Below are positions 36,722-46,366 of a DNA stretch of 64,000 nucleotides, piece after piece. The notes under the pieces are model-generated. The model had not been told where the DNA came from. It ran no database searches and saw only the letters and a program-made list of their open reading frames with translations. Position numbers and translations under genes: made by a program. Position 1 is the first letter of the stretch, and each line of letters opens with the position of its first letter. The DNA is from Lysobacter ciconiae (GTDB lineage Bacteria > Pseudomonadota > Gammaproteobacteria > Xanthomonadales > Xanthomonadaceae): NCBI RefSeq assembly GCF_015209725.1, contig NZ_CP063656.1, positions 1,719,001-1,783,000 on the forward strand. Direction: 5' to 3'.

Positions 36722-39538
36722 GTGGCCAATCTCCTGAAGCAGTTCTCGCAGTCATCGCAGCTGGGTTCCAGCGGCGCCTACATCGAAGACCTGTACGAGC
36801 AGTACCTGGTCTCCCCTGAAAGTGTCGGGGTCGAATGGAAAACCTATTTCGACGGTTTCCACGGCCGGGAGGCGGGCGATGTGCCGCACTCGGCTGTCAT
36901 CGACACCATCATTGAAGCGGCGCGCCATGCGGGCAAATCCGCACACGGCGCCGCCGATGAGCGCGAGCGCTTCGTCGGCAAGCTGATCACCGCCTACCGC
37001 TCGCGCGGCCACCTGGGCGCGGACATCGACCCGCTGGGCTTTCTGGAAGCTCCGCCGGCGCCGGACCTGGAGCTGGAGTTCCACGGCCTGTCCAAGGCCG
37101 ACCTGGGCGATGAATTCAGCACCGGCGGCGTGGCCGGCATGGACCGGATGAACCTGGGCAAGCTTTTCGACCTGCTCAAGGCCACCTACACCGGTTCCAT
37201 CGGCGCCGAGTTCATGCACATCGCCGACGCCCCGCAGCGTCGCTGGCTCTACGAGCGCCTGGAAAAGGCCGGCGGCAAGTACGGCCGCAACGCCGAGCAG
37301 AAGCGCCGGATCCTGGAGCGCCTGACGGCCGCCGAAGGCCTGGAGCGCTACCTGCACACGCGCTACGTGGGCCAGAAGCGCTTCTCGCTGGAAGGCGGCG
37401 ATGCGCTGATCCCGCTGATGGACACCACCGTGCGTCGCGCCGGTGAGCAGGGCGCCAAGGACGTGGTCATCGGCATGGCCCACCGCGGCCGCCTCAACGT
37501 GCTGGTCAACACCTTGGGCAAGTCGCCGCGCACGCTGTTTGACGAGTTCGAGGGCAAGTTCGAGCACAACGAGCTGGCCCTGGCCGGCGACGTCAAATAC
37601 CACATGGGCTTCAGCGCCGACGTGGCCACCCCCGGCGGCCCCGTGCACCTGGCGCTGGCGTTCAACCCGTCGCACCTCGAGATCGTCAACCCGGTCGTGG
37701 CCGGATCGGTGCGCTCGCGCCAGACCCGCCGCGGCGGCAAGGACACGCGCAAGCAGGTGTTGCCGATCCTGATCCACGGCGATGCCGCGTTTGCCGGTCA
37801 GGGCGTGGTGATGGAGCTGTTCCAGATGTCGCAGGCGCGCGGTTTCCGCGTCGGTGGCACCGTCCACATCGTGGTCAACAACCAGGTCGGCTTCACCACC
37901 AGCGCCCGCGAGGACGCCCGTTCCACCCTGTACTGCACCGACGTGGCGAAGATGGTCGGTGCGCCGATCCTGCACGTCAACGGCGATGATCCCGAAGCGG
38001 TGGCGTTCTGCGCCGAGCTTGCGCTGGACTTCCGCAACACCTTCGCCAAGGACGTGGTCATCGACCTGGTCTGCTACCGCCGCCACGGCCACAACGAAGC
38101 CGACGAGCCGGCGGCCACCCAGCCGCTGATGTACCAGACCATCCGCAAGCACAAGACCCCGCGCGAGCTGTACGCGGACCGCCTCATCGCCGAAGGCACG
38201 CTGAGCGCCGATGAGGCCAAGGCGATCGTCGATACCTACCGCGACAAGCTCGACGCGGGCGAGGTCACCACCGAGATGGTGGCGGTCAAGCCCGACGAGT
38301 TCACGGTGGACTGGAACAAGTTCCTCAAGGGCAAGCTCTCCGACGAGGTCGATACCCGCTTCGATGCGGCCGATCTGAAGGCCCTCGCCGAGCGCATCAA
38401 CGCGATTCCCGACGAGGTCAAGCTGCACGCGCGCGTGCAGAAGATCTACGAGGACCGCCGTAAGATGGCAGCCGGCGAGCAGAGCGGCGACTGGGGTTTT
38501 GCTGAAAACCTCGCCTACGCGACGTTGCTCACCGAAGGCTACAAGCTGCGCCTGGTCGGCCAGGACTCGGGCCGTGGCACCTTCTTCCACCGCCACGCGA
38601 TCCTGCACGAGCAGACCAGCGACGATTACTACCTGCCCCTGCAGGAGCTGGGCAAGGATCCGATGGACGTGGAGATCATCGACTCGCTGCTGAGCGAGGA
38701 AGCGGTGATGGCGTTCGAGTACGGCCACGCCACGGCCGATCCGGACACCCTGGCGATCTGGGAAGCGCAGTTCGGCGACTTCGCCAACGGCGCGCAGGTG
38801 GTGATCGACCAGTTCCTGTCCTCGGGTGAGGCCAAGTGGGGCCGCCTGTGCGGTCTGGCGCTGTTCCTCCCGCACGGTTACGAGGGCCAGGGCCCGGAGC
38901 ACAGCTCGGCGCGACTGGAGCGTTTCCTGCAGCTGTGCGCGCTCGACAACATGATGGTGTGCACGCCGACCACCCCGGCGCAGGCGTACCACATGATCCG
39001 CCGCCAGATGCTGATCCAGACCCGCAAGCCGCTGGTGGTGATGACGCCCAAGTCCCTGCTGCGCCACAAGCTCGCCGTATCGACCCTGGACGAGCTTGCC
39101 AACGGCAGCTTCCAGACCCTGATCCCCGACGCCAAGGCCGACCCGAAGAAGGTCAAGCGCGTCGTGGTCTGCGGCGGCAAGGTCTACTACGACCTGCTCG
39201 AGGACATGATCAAGCGCGAAGCCGACGACGTCGCCCTGATACGCGTGGAACAGCTGTATCCGTTCCCGCGCGAGGCGCTGCGCACCGAACTGGAGCGCTA
39301 CGCCTCCGTCGAGGACGTGGTGTGGTGCCAGGAAGAGCCGCAGAACCAGGGCGCGTGGTACCAGATCCGCCACCACCTGAACTTCTGCGTCGCCTCGCGC
39401 CATGCGCTGCACTACGCCGGTCGCCCCAGCTCGCCGTCCCCTGCGGTCGGCCACATGTCCGATCACGTGATCGAGCAGGCCAAGCTGGTCGCCGATGCGC
39501 TGGTGAATCCGCTGCAGGGCGAGCCCGCCGACGAGTGA
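36722..39538 (+). CDS. sucA: 2-oxoglutarate dehydrogenase E1
   Basis: SucA is the thiamine-diphosphate subunit that decarboxylates 2-oxoglutarate. The 938-residue product begins at GTG 36722 (ANLLKQFSQSSQLGSSGAYIEDLYEQY), which matches family N-termini; the upstream open frame would start before the TATAAT box and is rejected. Segments include MAHRGRLNVLVNTLGK, AFAGQGVVMELFQMS, YRRHGHNEADEP, GHATADP and the C-terminal EEPQNQGAWYQIRHHL. E. coli SucA has 933 residues. It is the first gene of a complete sucA-sucB-lpd cluster. Confidence 0.97.
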   Translation: MANLLKQFSQSSQLGSSGAYIEDLYEQYLVSPESVGVEWKTYFDGFHGREAGDVPHSAVIDTIIEAARHAGKSAHGAADERERFVGKLITAYRSRGHLGADIDPLGFLEAPPAPDLELEFHGLSKADLGDEFSTGGVAGMDRMNLGKLFDLLKATYTGSIGAEFMHIADAPQRRWLYERLEKAGGKYGRNAEQKRRILERLTAAEGLERYLHTRYVGQKRFSLEGGDALIPLMDTTVRRAGEQGAKDVVIGMAHRGRLNVLVNTLGKSPRTLFDEFEGKFEHNELALAGDVKYHMGFSADVATPGGPVHLALAFNPSHLEIVNPVVAGSVRSRQTRRGGKDTRKQVLPILIHGDAAFAGQGVVMELFQMSQARGFRVGGTVHIVVNNQVGFTTSAREDARSTLYCTDVAKMVGAPILHVNGDDPEAVAFCAELALDFRNTFAKDVVIDLVCYRRHGHNEADEPAATQPLMYQTIRKHKTPRELYADRLIAEGTLSADEAKAIVDTYRDKLDAGEVTTEMVAVKPDEFTVDWNKFLKGKLSDEVDTRFDAADLKALAERINAIPDEVKLHARVQKIYEDRRKMAAGEQSGDWGFAENLAYATLLTEGYKLRLVGQDSGRGTFFHRHAILHEQTSDDYYLPLQELGKDPMDVEIIDSLLSEEAVMAFEYGHATADPDTLAIWEAQFGDFANGAQVVIDQFLSSGEAKWGRLCGLALFLPHGYEGQGPEHSSARLERFLQLCALDNMMVCTPTTPAQAYHMIRRQMLIQTRKPLVVMTPKSLLRHKLAVSTLDELANGSFQTLIPDAKADPKKVKRVVVCGGKVYYDLLEDMIKREADDVALIRVEQLYPFPREALRTELERYASVEDVVWCQEEPQNQGAWYQIRHHLNFCVASRHALHYAGRPSSPSPAVGHMSDHVIEQAKLVADALVNPLQGEPADE

Positions 39539-39666
39539 TCGCTGCCCATCCGGCCCGGAACACCCGGGCCGGAACCGCATCACCTGCCGTGCCACCCGCT
39601 TCCGATTGCACAACCGATAGTCCACCTCATTCGACCCACTCCACAGTTACCCAGGATATTTTCCCC

Positions 39667-40890
39667 ATGAGCACCGAGATCAAAGTTCCGGTTCTGCCCG
39701 AATCCGTCTCCGACGCCACCATCGCCACCTGGCACAAGAAGCCCGGCGATGCCGTCAAGCGTGACGAGAACCTGGTCGACCTCGAAACCGACAAGGTCGT
39801 CCTGGAAGTTCCCTCGCCGGTGGATGGCGTGCTCAAGGAGATCAAGTTCGACAGCGGCGACACCGTCACCAGCGAGCAGCTGCTGGCGATCGTCGAAGAA
39901 GGCGCGGCTGCAACCGAAGCCAAGCCGGAAAAATCCGACAAGGCCATCGACGCCAAGAACGACGCCGCCGCCAGCGATGTGGCCCAGCCGGTGCAGGCGA
40001 AGGCTGCCGCGGGCACCCCTGCCCCGTCCAGGGGCGGATCGGCCGAGCTGCCGCCGGGCGCGCGCTTCACCGCCCAGAAGGAAGGCATCGACCCGGCCAA
40101 CGTGGAAGGCACCGGCCGTCGCGGCGCGGTGACCAAGGAGGACCTGGTCAACTACGCCCGCAATGCCGGCGTCGGCCGGGCCAGCGGCAACCGCCCGGAA
40201 GAGCGCGTACCGATGACCCGCATGCGCCAGCGCATCGCCGAGCGCCTGATGGAGTCCAAGAACACCACCGCGATGCTGACCTCCTCCAACGAGGTCAACA
40301 TGTCCGCGGTCATGGCCATGCGCAAGTCGCAGGGCGACGCGTTCCAGAAGGCCTACGGCATCAAGCTGGGCTTCATGAGCTTCTTCGTGAAGGCCTGCGC
40401 CAACGCGCTGCAGCGCTACCCGGCCGTGAACGCCTCGATCGACGACAAGGACGTGATCTACCACGGCTATGCCGACATCTCGATCGCCGTGTCCACCGAC
40501 CGTGGCCTGGTCACGCCGGTCCTGCGCAACGCCGAGTCGATGAGCTTTGCCGAGGCCGAGCAGGCGATCAACGATTACGCTCTCGCCGCGCGCGAAGGTG
40601 GCCTGAAGCTGGAAGACCTGCAGGGCGGCACCTTCACCATCACCAACGGTGGCACCTTCGGCTCGCTGTTCTCCACCCCGATCATCAACCCGCCGCAGAG
40701 CGCCATCCTGGGAATGCACACCATCAAGGAGCGCGCGATCGTCGAGGACGGCAAGGTGGTGGCCGCGCCGATGATGTACATCGCGCTGAGCTACGACCAC
40801 CGCATCATCGACGGCAAGGACGCGGTGCTGTTCCTGGTCGACATCAAGAACCAGCTCGAGAACCCGCACCGCATGCTGCTGGGCATGTGA
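39667..40890 (+). CDS. sucB: Dihydrolipoyl succinyltransferase E2
   Basis: SucB carries the lipoyl arm and transfers the succinyl group to CoA. The 407-residue protein has one lipoyl domain (residues about 3-77, lipoylated lysine K43 in ETDKVVLEVPS), an Ala/Pro/Lys-rich linker, a peripheral subunit-binding domain (about 125-160: GTGRRGAVTKEDL) and the catalytic domain ending in YDHRIIDGKDAVLFL with the active-site His and Asp. Length is standard. It lies 128 bases after sucA. Confidence 0.97.
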   Translation: MSTEIKVPVLPESVSDATIATWHKKPGDAVKRDENLVDLETDKVVLEVPSPVDGVLKEIKFDSGDTVTSEQLLAIVEEGAAATEAKPEKSDKAIDAKNDAAASDVAQPVQAKAAAGTPAPSRGGSAELPPGARFTAQKEGIDPANVEGTGRRGAVTKEDLVNYARNAGVGRASGNRPEERVPMTRMRQRIAERLMESKNTTAMLTSSNEVNMSAVMAMRKSQGDAFQKAYGIKLGFMSFFVKACANALQRYPAVNASIDDKDVIYHGYADISIAVSTDRGLVTPVLRNAESMSFAEAEQAINDYALAAREGGLKLEDLQGGTFTITNGGTFGSLFSTPIINPPQSAILGMHTIKERAIVEDGKVVAAPMMYIALSYDHRIIDGKDAVLFLVDIKNQLENPHRMLLGM

Positions 40891-40968
40891 TCCCACGGGA
40901 CCACTCCCACCCGGAGCCCCGCGCCGACGCGCCGGGGCCTTCCGCACCAAGCCAAGGATCTTTTTGAG

Positions 40969-42399
40969 ATGAGCGAACAACAGAACTTCGATGTCGTCGT
41001 GATCGGCGGCGGTCCCGGCGGTTATGTCGCCGCCATCCGCGCCGCACAGTTGGGCCTGAAGGTCGCCTGCGTCGACGCGGGACTGGGCAAGGACGGCAAG
41101 CCGGCCCTGGGCGGCACCTGCCTGCGCGTGGGTTGCATCCCGTCCAAGGCCCTGCTGGACAGCTCGCGCCAGTTCCACAACCTGCTGCACGGCTTCGCCG
41201 ACCACGGCATCTCGGCGGAGAAACCGAAGATGGACGTGGGCGTGATGGTCGGCCGCAAGGACAAGATTGTCAGCCAGTTCACCGGCGGCATCACCATGCT
41301 GTTCAAGGCCAACAAGGTCACCCCGTTCTACGGTTTCGGCACCCTGCACAAGGACAACCTGGTCAAGGTCAGGCAGCACGACGGCAGCGAGGTCGAGCTG
41401 AAGGCGGCCAACGTCATCATCGCGACGGGCTCGGATTCCATCGAGTTGCCGTTCGCCAAATTCGACGGTGACCGCATCGTCGACAACGTCGGTGGCTTGG
41501 ATTTCGACGCGGTGCCCAAGCGCCTCGGCGTCATCGGTGCCGGCGTGATCGGCCTGGAGCTGGGCAGCGTGTGGAACCGTCTGGGCGCCGAAGTCACCAT
41601 CCTGGAGGCGCTTCCCACGTTCCTCGCCGCCGCCGATGCCGACATCAGCAAGGTGGCAGCGCGCGAGTTCAAGAAGCAGGGCCTGGACATCAAGCTGGGC
41701 GCGAAGGTCAGCAAGGCCGAGGTCAAGAAGGACGGTGTGCACCTGACCTATGACGACGCCAAGGGCGAGCAGACGCTGGTCGTGGACAAGTTGCTGGTGG
41801 CCGTGGGTCGCCGCGCCGCGACCGCCAAGCTGCTCGGCGAAGGCGTGGCCGTCAAGCTCAACGAGCGTGGCCAGGTCGAGGTGGACGAGCATTGCCACAC
41901 CGGCGTCGACGGCGTCTGGGCGATCGGCGACTGCGTGCGCGGCCCGATGCTCGCGCACAAGGCGTCCGAGGAAGGCGTTGCCGTGGCGGAACTGATTGCG
42001 GGCCTGCCCGGCCACGTCAACCTGGATACCGTGCCGTGGGCGATCTACACCGAGCCGGAAATTGCCTGGGTCGGCAAGACCGAAGCCCAGTGCAAGGAAG
42101 AGGGTATTCCGGTGAAGACCGGCAGCTTCCCGTTTGCCGCCAACGGCCGTGCCGTGGCGATGAACGAGCCGGCCGGCCTGGTCAAGGTGATCGCGCACGC
42201 CGAGACCGACCGCGTGCTGGGCGTCCACCTGTGCGGCCCGAACGTGTCCGAGCTGGTCCACAGCGGCGTGATCACCATGGAGTTCCAGGGTGCCGCGGAC
42301 GATCTGGCGCGCATCTGCTTCGCCCACCCGGCCCTGTCGGAAGTGGTCCACGAAGCCGCGCTGGCCGTCGACAAGCGGGCCATCCACAAGGCGAACTGA
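40969..42399 (+). CDS. lpd: Dihydrolipoamide dehydrogenase E3
   Basis: E3 reoxidises the lipoyl arm and passes electrons to NAD. The 476-residue flavoprotein has the FAD motif GGGPGG (13-18), the redox disulfide C51/C56 (GGTCLRVGCIPSK), an NAD motif GAGVIGLELGSVWNRLGAEV, and the C-terminal active-site base region (FAHPALSEVVHEA). It may also serve pyruvate dehydrogenase. It is the last gene of the cluster, 78 bases after sucB, and is followed by a hairpin. Confidence 0.97.
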   Translation: MSEQQNFDVVVIGGGPGGYVAAIRAAQLGLKVACVDAGLGKDGKPALGGTCLRVGCIPSKALLDSSRQFHNLLHGFADHGISAEKPKMDVGVMVGRKDKIVSQFTGGITMLFKANKVTPFYGFGTLHKDNLVKVRQHDGSEVELKAANVIIATGSDSIELPFAKFDGDRIVDNVGGLDFDAVPKRLGVIGAGVIGLELGSVWNRLGAEVTILEALPTFLAAADADISKVAAREFKKQGLDIKLGAKVSKAEVKKDGVHLTYDDAKGEQTLVVDKLLVAVGRRAATAKLLGEGVAVKLNERGQVEVDEHCHTGVDGVWAIGDCVRGPMLAHKASEEGVAVAELIAGLPGHVNLDTVPWAIYTEPEIAWVGKTEAQCKEEGIPVKTGSFPFAANGRAVAMNEPAGLVKVIAHAETDRVLGVHLCGPNVSELVHSGVITMEFQGAADDLARICFAHPALSEVVHEAALAVDKRAIHKAN

Positions 42400-42449
42400 G
42401 CCGCGGCGACCGGCGGCGAATACCGCCGCCGGACATCGCATCTCCACAG

Positions 42450-42472
42450 ACGGCGCACCCACGGTGCGCCGT
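42450..42472 (+). terminator. Terminator-like hairpin after lpd
   Basis: ACGGCGCACC (42450-42459) pairs perfectly with GGTGCGCCGT (42463-42472) over a three-base loop. The following sequence, TCTGGTTTCC, is only moderately T-rich. It should reduce read-through from the OGDC operon into the LOG-family gene. Confidence 0.7.
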
Positions 42473-42508
42473 TCTGGTTTCCTCCATCCCAACTCAAGGC
42501 TATGCCCC

Positions 42509-43108
42509 ATGCCCATGCAATCGGTCTGCGTTTACTGCGGCTCCCATTCCGGCTCCCGACCGATCTACGCCGAGCGCGCCCGCCGCCTTGGCCGGCAACT
42601 GGCGGAAAGCGGCATCAGTGTCATCTACGGCGGCGGCAACGTCGGCCTGATGGGCGTCATGGCCGACGCGGTGCTCGAGGCGGGTGGCGAGGTGATCGGC
42701 GTGATACCCGAGCAACTGGTCAACTGGGAAGTCGCCCATCCGCGGCTGACCCGTCTGGAAGTCGTGCCGAGCATGCACCTGCGCAAGGCGCGAATGTTCG
42801 AGCTCTCGGATGGGTTCATCGCGCTGCCCGGCGGCTTCGGCACCCTGGACGAGATGTTCGAGATGCTGACCTGGCGCCAGCTGGGCATCGGCGACAAGCC
42901 GTGCGCATTCCTCGACGTGGAAGGCTTCTACGAGCCGTTGATCGGCATGATGGACCGGATGGTCGCCGAGCACTTCGTCAACGCCGAGCAGCGCGACGAC
43001 CTGTGGCACGGCGAGGAGATCGATACGATGCTTGAGTGGATGCACTCCTACCGCCCGGCCAATGCGGACAAGTGGCTGGAGGAGAAGCGTCTGAGCGTCG
43101 CGCGCTGA
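42509..43108 (+). CDS. LOG-family (lysine decarboxylase-like) phosphoribohydrolase
   Basis: The 199-residue protein has VCVYCGSHSGSRPIYAERA, YGGGNVGLMGVMADAVL, and the LOG signature PGGFGTLDEMFE preceded by SMHLRKARMFELSD. These proteins cleave cytokinin riboside monophosphates or similar nucleotides to a base and ribose 5-phosphate, despite old annotation as lysine decarboxylases. ATG 42509 is used; ATG 42515 is also possible. It stands alone after lpd. Confidence 0.93.
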   Translation: MPMQSVCVYCGSHSGSRPIYAERARRLGRQLAESGISVIYGGGNVGLMGVMADAVLEAGGEVIGVIPEQLVNWEVAHPRLTRLEVVPSMHLRKARMFELSDGFIALPGGFGTLDEMFEMLTWRQLGIGDKPCAFLDVEGFYEPLIGMMDRMVAEHFVNAEQRDDLWHGEEIDTMLEWMHSYRPANADKWLEEKRLSVAR

Positions 43109-43201
43109 CCCGGATCGCACGCCCCGGAAGAAAGCCCCGTCGGCAGTCTTCACCAGTCCGGCGACAAAACCCGTTTCGAGTGGAAATTTCGAGAGGAACT
43201 C

Positions 43202-44200
43202 ATGTCCAACGCCATTCCAGACCGTTTCAACGCCTTCCGCATCCACAACGACGAACAGGGCTACCGCAGCGGTATCGAAGCCCTGTCGTTGGACGATCTC
43301 GCGCCCGGCGAGGTGGTGATCAAGGCTGCGTACTCATCGGTCAACTACAAGGACGCCCTGGCCGGGACCGGCAAGGGCAGGATCCTGCGCCGCTTTCCGC
43401 TGGTCGGCGGTATCGACGTGGCCGGCCACGTGGTGGCCTCGACCGATCCGGCGTTCAAGGAAGGCGACCGCGTGCTTGCCACCGGCAGCGGGCTGAGCGA
43501 GACCCGCGACGGTGGGTACTCCGAGTTCGCCCGCCTGGAGTCGAAGTGGGCGATTGCGCTGCCTGCCGGGCTTGAACTGCGCGAAAGCATGATCATCGGC
43601 ACCGCCGGCTTCACCGCCGCGCTGGCGCTGTTCCGGATGGTGGAAAACCGCCAGAAGCCCGACATGGGCCCGCTGGCCGTCACCGGCGCCAGCGGCGGTG
43701 TGGGCTCGCTGGCGATCGACATCTTCACCCGCGCCGGGTTCGAGGTGCACGCCATCAGCGGCAAGCAGGACCAGCACGCCTACCTCAAGGGGCTTGGCGC
43801 CACCGAAGTGCTCGGCCGCGACGCACTGGCACCCGGCCGGGCGATGGAATCGGCGCGCTTTGGCGGTGGCCTCGACAACGTCGGCGGACCGATGCTCACC
43901 AGCCTGCTCGCCCAGTGCGCGCCCTACGGCAACGTCGCCAGCGCCGGGCTGGCCGCGTCCGCCGAGCTGGACGCCACCGTCATGCCGTTCATCATCCGCG
44001 GCGTCTCGCTTTTGGGGGTCGCCTCGGCAGGCACCGCCCGCGATGTGCGCGAAGCGGTCTGGCAGCACCTGGCCAGCGACTGGAAGCCGGCGCACCTGGA
44101 CACCATCTGCACCCGCGAAGCGACCCTTGCCGAACTTCCCGACGTGTTTGACATCATGCTGGCCGGCGGGTCGCTGGGTCGCACGCTGGTCCGGATCTGA
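43202..44200 (+). CDS. Acrylyl-CoA reductase-like (AcuI/YhdH) oxidoreductase
   Basis: The 332-residue medium-chain dehydrogenase/reductase has SSVNYKDALAGTGKGRILRRFPLVGGIDVAG, TGASGGVGSLAIDIFTRAG (NADPH motif) and the C-terminal AHLDTICTREATLAELPDVFDIMLAGGSLGRTLVRI, which are marks of YhdH/AcuI. The expected reaction is NADPH reduction of acryloyl-CoA to propionyl-CoA. GAGAGGA lies six bases before ATG 43202. The stop codon lies inside a 19-base tandem duplication. Confidence 0.92.
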   Translation: MSNAIPDRFNAFRIHNDEQGYRSGIEALSLDDLAPGEVVIKAAYSSVNYKDALAGTGKGRILRRFPLVGGIDVAGHVVASTDPAFKEGDRVLATGSGLSETRDGGYSEFARLESKWAIALPAGLELRESMIIGTAGFTAALALFRMVENRQKPDMGPLAVTGASGGVGSLAIDIFTRAGFEVHAISGKQDQHAYLKGLGATEVLGRDALAPGRAMESARFGGGLDNVGGPMLTSLLAQCAPYGNVASAGLAASAELDATVMPFIIRGVSLLGVASAGTARDVREAVWQHLASDWKPAHLDTICTREATLAELPDVFDIMLAGGSLGRTLVRI

Positions 44201-44219
44201 CACACTGGTCCGGATCTGA
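44182..44219. repeat. 19-base tandem duplication over the end of the AcuI/YhdH gene
   Basis: Units 44182-44200 and 44201-44219 differ at one base (CACG against CACA at the start) and each end in CTGGTCCGGATCTGA. The first unit holds the last codons and stop of the gene; the second is a non-coding copy. Confidence 0.9.
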
Positions 44220-44224
44220 ATTGT

Positions 44225-44253
44225 TTGGCGCTCCGACCGGACGCCGCTACAAT
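44225..44253 (+). promoter_or_regulatory. Probable promoter of the PilH-like regulator gene
   Basis: TTGGCG (44225-44230) and TACAAT (44248-44253) with a 17-base spacer fit a sigma-70 promoter. It lies 24 bases before the ATG at 44278 and just after the tandem duplication. Confidence 0.6.
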
Positions 44254-44277
44254 CCGGCAGTCACTTTGGGGAAAGTC

Positions 44278-44643
44278 ATGGCTCGCATTCTGATCGTCGA
44301 CGACTCACCGTCGCAGTTGATGGGTATCCAGCGCATCGTCGAGAAGCTCGGGCACGACACCCTGGTGGCAGAGGACGGCGCCGCGGGCGTGGAGGTGGCG
44401 CGCCGCGAGCTGCCCGACCTGGTGCTGATGGACGTGGTGATGCCCAACCTCAACGGCTTCCAGGCCACCCGCTCGATCTGTCGCGACGCCACCACCAAGC
44501 ATATCCCGGTGGTCCTGGTGACGACGAAGGACCAGGAAACCGACCGGGTCTGGGGCATGCGCCAGGGCGCCCGCGCCTACATCACCAAGCCCTTCAACGA
44601 AGCGCAGCTTGGCGAGGTGCTGGAGCAGTTGCTGCCGGCCTAA
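44278..44643 (+). CDS. pilH: CheY-like response regulator, PilH type
   Basis: The 121-residue stand-alone receiver domain has D8 and D9 (VDDSPSQ), the phosphoacceptor D52 (LVLMDVVMPNLNG), T82/T83 and K104 (AYITKPF). The extended match MARILIVDDSPSQLMGIQRIVE is typical of PilH, which controls type IV pilus twitching. No output domain is present. The start is ATG 44278; the frame upstream reaches 44221 but has no support. It is convergent with cbpA (15-base gap). Confidence 0.85.
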   Translation: MARILIVDDSPSQLMGIQRIVEKLGHDTLVAEDGAAGVEVARRELPDLVLMDVVMPNLNGFQATRSICRDATTKHIPVVLVTTKDQETDRVWGMRQGARAYITKPFNEAQLGEVLEQLLPA

Positions 44644-44658
44644 GTGCAGCCGCGCCGG

Positions 44659-45582
44659 TCAGGCCCGGCGCCAGTCGTTGCCGAAAGCCTCGCGCATCGC
44701 CACGTAGGCCGCTTCCTGCTGCTTCGTCTTCGCCGCCGGAGCCAGCACCTCCAGCTCGACGATCTGATCGCCGGCGCCGGCTGCCGCCGGCAAGCCCCGA
44801 CCGCGAAGACGCAATTTTGCGCCCGCCTCTGACTTCGCCGGGATCTTCAACTCCACCGCCCCGCCCAGCGTCGGCACGCTGACCGTCGCTCCCAGCGCCG
44901 CTTCCCAGGGCGCAATCGGCAGCACGTGGATGATGTTGCGTCCGTCAACCTCGAACTGTGGATGGGCGGAGTACTCGATCTCCAACAGCAGGGCACCGCC
45001 GTTCGCGCCTTGCCCGGCCAGCCGGATGACCTGTCCTGGACCAATGCCCTTGGGAATCTTCACGTCCAGGGTCTTGCCATGCACGCTGACGCGCACGGTG
45101 TCGCCGGCGTATACGGTCTCCAGCGACACGGACAGTTTCGCCCGCGTGTCAGGCGTGCGCTGCGGACCGGCGCCCGGTCGACCGCGCTGCGCCCCGAACG
45201 GGTCGCCGTGGCCGGCCTGGCCGCGCCGGAACAGGGTCTCGAAGAAGTCGCTGAAACCGCCGCCCGCGCCGCCGCCGGCAAACACTTCCTCAAAGTCGGG
45301 ACCGCCTTGGCCGCCGCCAAAATCGAAGCCGCCCGGAGGCGCCCGGACCTCGTCGCCCGGCCGGTAACCGCGCGAGCGCAGCTGGTCATAGGCCGCCCGC
45401 TTCTGCGGATCCCGCAGCGCTTCGTAGGCCTCGTTGACCGCCTTGAACTTCTCCTCGGCGTTGGACTCCTTGCTGACGTCCGGATGGTATTTGCGTGCCA
45501 GGCGGCGGTACGCGGTCTTGATCTCCGCTTCGCCGGCGCTGGGTTCCACGCCGAGGGTGTCGTAGTAATCCTTGAAATGCAT
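44659..45582 (-). CDS. cbpA: DnaJ-like co-chaperone CbpA
   Basis: The 307-residue protein has a J domain with the HPD motif (H33-P34-D35), a Gly/Phe-rich linker (about 75-130), and two C-terminal beta domains (LETVYAGDTVRVSVHGKTLDVKIPKG). It lacks the zinc finger of DnaJ and so is of the CbpA class, which works with DnaK. ATG 45582 has GGAG about seven bases upstream. It is divergent from the peroxiredoxin gene (262-base gap). Confidence 0.93.
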   Translation of the reverse strand: MHFKDYYDTLGVEPSAGEAEIKTAYRRLARKYHPDVSKESNAEEKFKAVNEAYEALRDPQKRAAYDQLRSRGYRPGDEVRAPPGGFDFGGGQGGPDFEEVFAGGGAGGGFSDFFETLFRRGQAGHGDPFGAQRGRPGAGPQRTPDTRAKLSVSLETVYAGDTVRVSVHGKTLDVKIPKGIGPGQVIRLAGQGANGGALLLEIEYSAHPQFEVDGRNIIHVLPIAPWEAALGATVSVPTLGGAVELKIPAKSEAGAKLRLRGRGLPAAAGAGDQIVELEVLAPAAKTKQQEAAYVAMREAFGNDWRRA

Positions 45583-45844
45583 TCGTAACTCCAGTGCCTG
45601 CACCGTTGCGGTGCAGCGCAGGGATGGTGGCGGTGCCGGCCATGACGCGGCATGACGGCGCCACACAGGATATTCGTTGCGCGGCGCCGGATCACGCCTC
45701 GCGGTCGATATGGTTGCGACATCGCGCCGGTTCAAGCTCCGCCGTCCGCTTTCTCCACCGGCCCGGCAACCTGTCACGCCGGACACCGTTGACGTGGTTT
45801 TTAGAACAGCGCGCCTAGACTGGCGCCTCATTCAGGAGAAACGC

Positions 45845-46324
45845 ATGAGCATCCAGGTAGGCGATCGCCTCCCCGAAGTGGTACTGCAGCGCATCGGCGA
45901 CGGCGTCGAGAGCGTGGACACCAAGACCTTGTTCGGTGATACCAAGGTGGTAATTTTCGCCGTGCCCGGCGCCTTTACCCCGACCTGCTCGGAGAAGCAC
46001 CTGCCCGGGTTCATCGAGCACTACCAGCAGTTCCACGACAAGGGGATCGAGGTCGCGTGCGTCGCGGTCAACGATCCGTTCGTGATGCAGGCGTGGGGCC
46101 AGAGCCAGAACGTGCCGGACGGCTTGATGATGCTCTCAGACGGCAACGCCGACTTTGCCCGCGCGCTGGGACTGGAACTGGACGCAAGCGCCTATGGCAT
46201 GGGCGTGCGCGCCAAGCGTTTCGCGATCTATGCCGAGCAAGGCGTGGTGAAACAGCTCAATGTCGAGGCGCCCGGCGAGTTCCGCGTGTCGTCGGCCGAA
46301 CACATGCTGTCGCAGATTTCCTGA
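45845..46324 (+). CDS. Peroxiredoxin, Prx5 type
   Basis: The 159-residue protein reduces peroxides through C48 in PGAFTPTCSEKHLP (motif P-x3-T-x2-C). The redox partner is not visible; C72 is the only other cysteine seen in the N-terminal half. CAGGAG lies about six bases before ATG 45845. The following gene, 42 bases on, is a bacterioferritin-like protein, which suggests an oxidative-stress and iron pair. Confidence 0.93.
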   Translation: MSIQVGDRLPEVVLQRIGDGVESVDTKTLFGDTKVVIFAVPGAFTPTCSEKHLPGFIEHYQQFHDKGIEVACVAVNDPFVMQAWGQSQNVPDGLMMLSDGNADFARALGLELDASAYGMGVRAKRFAIYAEQGVVKQLNVEAPGEFRVSSAEHMLSQIS

Positions 46325-46366
46325 CCCTCCCACCCTGCCCGCTCCAACACTTGCCCGGAGAACCCC

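Noticed and set aside
40905..40940. GC-rich hairpin (GCCCCG with CGGGGC) between sucB and lpd
   Set aside because: It has a poor loop and no T-tract, and lies within an operon; chance in high-GC DNA is likely.
45789..45821. Possible promoter TTGACG ... TAGACT before the peroxiredoxin gene
   Set aside because: The spacer is 21 bases, too long for sigma-70; no better pair was found.
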